A stretch of DNA of 32,136 nucleotides from Utricularia gibba. Taxonomy: Eukaryota > Streptophyta > Magnoliopsida > Lamiales > Lentibulariaceae. Numbering within the stretch: the first letter of the stretch is position 1; every line of letters starts with the position of its first letter. The DNA lies in NCBI GenBank assembly GCA_002189035.1, contig NEEC01000288.1, positions 1-32,136 of the forward strand. Reading direction: 5' to 3'. Shown here one piece after another: positions 30,591 through 32,136 of the stretch. A program made the position numbers and the translations under genes. The notes under the pieces are model-generated. The model did no database searches. It was not told where the DNA came from and was given only the letters and a program-made list of their open reading frames with translations.

Positions 30591-32136
30591 GATGGGCCTG
30601 GGTTGGATCCATTCAGGTTCGGACCCAACCCGATGAAATTCTGGGTATTACAGTTTGCATGACCCATGGGGTTGTCTTTCTGTTCAACCCGAACGGGTTA
30701 AACCCTACGGGTTTTGATTGGGCCCGAACCGAACCAAGGGTTTATCAATTTTATTTTTTATTTTTGGCTTATTGTATTTTATGGTTGTCTTTCTTTTTTT
30801 CCACGGCCGTATGGCCTTGTGGCTGCTGCTCGAGCACGCGGCATTAACCAAGCCCATGTGGCCTCGTGGTGCTGCTGCGTATGCACACGGGCTGGGGGTC
30901 GCGCCGGGCATGAGCCCAAAGTCAGTTTTAGCCCGGCGAAAAAAAGGGATGCATTTCTTAGCGTTGGGTTATCACGAGCCGCCTAATTTTTTTTCGTGGA
31001 ACACCATCTAGTTTTGTGGGGGCGCTCTCGAGGGGCCCTTGGCTTGGGCCCCGGGTTCGGTCTGGCTGATGAGCCCACTCTGGTCCCACTCGGCGAAAAT
31101 CGTGACACATTTGTTGAAATTAGGATGTCACGTGCACCCAACACGGTTTTTTCAACAACACGCTTTATACTTGTGGAGACGCTCTCGGGGGGCACTCGAA
31201 TCTTCCCATACGTCGTACCAGGCTCGAGCGTAAAGTCATTGTAGCCCGGCAAAGAAAGTGATGCATTTATTAACTTTGGGTTGTCACGAGCCGCCTAAAT
31301 GGTTTTCCATGGAACACCTTCTAGTTTTGGGGGGGGAGGGAGCGGGCGCTGCGCCTCGTCCGGGCCCCGGGAGCCCGGTCCCGTCCGACTCGACGAAAAT
31401 CGTGATGCATTTGTTGAAGTTAGGATGTCACGAGAACCGCACACGGTTTTTTTCAACAACACACTTTATACTTAAGGAGGAGCTCTCGGTGGGGCACCCT
31501 GATCGAGCCGGAGGTCGTGCCGAACTCAGGCCCAAAGTCAGCAGTAGCGCGCCAAAAAAAGTGATGCATTTATTAACGTTGGGTTGTGACGAGACGCGTA
31601 TATGGTTTTTGAAGGAACACCTCCTCGTATTGAGGCGGGCGCTCTCGAGGGGCCCTTGGCCCGGGCCCCGGGTTCGGACGGGCTCATGGGCCCACTCGAC
31701 GAAAATCATGATGCATTTGTTGAAATTGGGATGTCACGTGCACCCCACATTTGTTGAGCGAGGACGGCCAATTTTAGAGACTCGATGGGCCATTCTTCGA
31801 TCAGCGTCCTACTATCTAGTTCAAACTCAAAGTCACATTATTCTTGCACAATTTCGTATGAATGAATATGGGATATGATCCGTTGGAAGCCCAAGTGTTA
31901 GAGAATTTTACTGAATCTGCTGAGCAAGGGGTTGTGAGTTCATAACAGCTGTTGAAACCTCTCCAGGGTGGTGTGCGTGGCGTGATGAGCTTTCTACAAT
32001 GACAAAAAAAATATTTTTATAATCATGTGATATATGTTTATTAAAATATAAATAATGTAAATACGTTAGTTATTAAAGCATATACTACATGTGAAAGTTT
32101 CTTAGTTTTTTAATTTTATTAGCATTCGACCCTTAG
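30591..32136 (+). repeat. Satellite unit 14, 5' part only (1546 bp)
   Basis: The leader, A/B/C block and non-repetitive segment are complete. The window ends inside the first 62-bp monomer of the left foldback arm, which begins at 32019. It carries the CTCGGTGGGG variant. Changes are a T-to-C in the T-rich tract near 30789, a lost G near 30840, and altered G runs near 31018 and 31331. Confidence 0.95.

Larger units (their letters stand above)
1..32136. repeat. Head-to-tail tandem array of a ~2.33-kb complex satellite unit
   Basis: The same landmark (GATGGGCCTGGG followed by GGATCC) recurs at 341, 4938, 7258, 9590, 11925, 14259, 16593, 18928, 21261, 23595, 25927, 28259 and 30591, and in eroded form at 2624. 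Spacings are mostly 2332-2335 bp. Every unit has the same internal order and orientation and no unrelated sequence intervenes, so the array extends past both ends of the window. Copies look nearly identical by eye, differing mainly by single-base indels in homopolymers and a few substitutions. Such long-period arrays are known in eukaryotic genomes as macrosatellites or transposon-derived satellites. I do not recognise this family. The array nature is seen directly; the plant origin is inference. Confidence 0.98.

Noticed and set aside
1-32136. rDNA intergenic spacer repeats
   Set aside because: Long repeats with GC-rich subrepeats suggest an IGS, but no 18S, 5.8S, 25S or 5S sequence is seen, and the units follow each other directly with no rRNA gene between them.
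341-32136. LTR retrotransposon or endogenous pararetrovirus tandem
   Set aside because: There is no primer-binding site, polypurine tract, or gag, protease, reverse transcriptase or integrase frame. No frame exceeds 206 codons and none resembles a polyprotein.

Overview
The whole window is one head-to-tail tandem array of a single complex repeat unit of about 2.33 kb. It holds the end of one unit (1-340), thirteen complete units (341-30590) and the first two thirds of a fifteenth (30591-32136). Eight central and right-hand units differ in length by only a few bases (2332-2335 bp). The leftmost units are shorter (2283, 2314 and 2320 bp) because of small deletions. I find no convincing protein-coding gene, rRNA, tRNA, CRISPR array or bacterial feature. 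The structure is a long-period satellite or macrosatellite in a eukaryotic nuclear genome. A flowering plant is my best guess, from the inverted-repeat foldback module, the many CG/CCGG-type sites and the AT-rich fold-back arms. That guess rests on general resemblance, not on a recognised family.

Unit boundaries are arbitrary. I start each unit at a GATGGGCCTGGG landmark and use unit 8 (16593-18927) as the reference for internal anatomy. In order, each unit holds: (i) a leader with short palindromes and a T-rich tract; (ii) a 48-bp direct duplication; (iii) a GC- and CpG-rich block of three diverged sub-repeats A, B and C (about 315, 302 and 215 bp, the last truncated), each built from two related half-monomers, giving six copies of an ATGCATTT-anchored ~150-bp element; (iv) about 260 bp of non-repetitive DNA; (v) an AT-rich foldback module of about 0.9 kb. 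The foldback is a giant imperfect inverted repeat with five ~62-bp monomers in the left arm and six inverted ones in the right arm. Its centre is a 13-bp perfect-stem hairpin.

The unit therefore looks like a composite: a foldback-type, probably non-autonomous element beside an unrelated GC-rich hierarchical repeat, amplified together as one cassette. Variants shared by neighbouring units show that the copies are distinct and were homogenised locally, as expected from unequal crossing over or gene conversion. Examples are a C in units 2-4 and a T in units 7-10 and 12-14. The many one- and two-base indels in homopolymers may be partly real divergence and partly residual long-read error.

The longest open frames (up to 206 codons, units 8, 10 and 14) are translations of the GC-rich sub-repeats. 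Indels break them in other copies, and overlapping frames on both strands are also open, so I do not call them genes. No function can be assigned from sequence. The most testable idea is that transcription through the foldback would give long hairpin RNA. I found no recognised defence system, mobile-element enzyme or other new biochemical system here.
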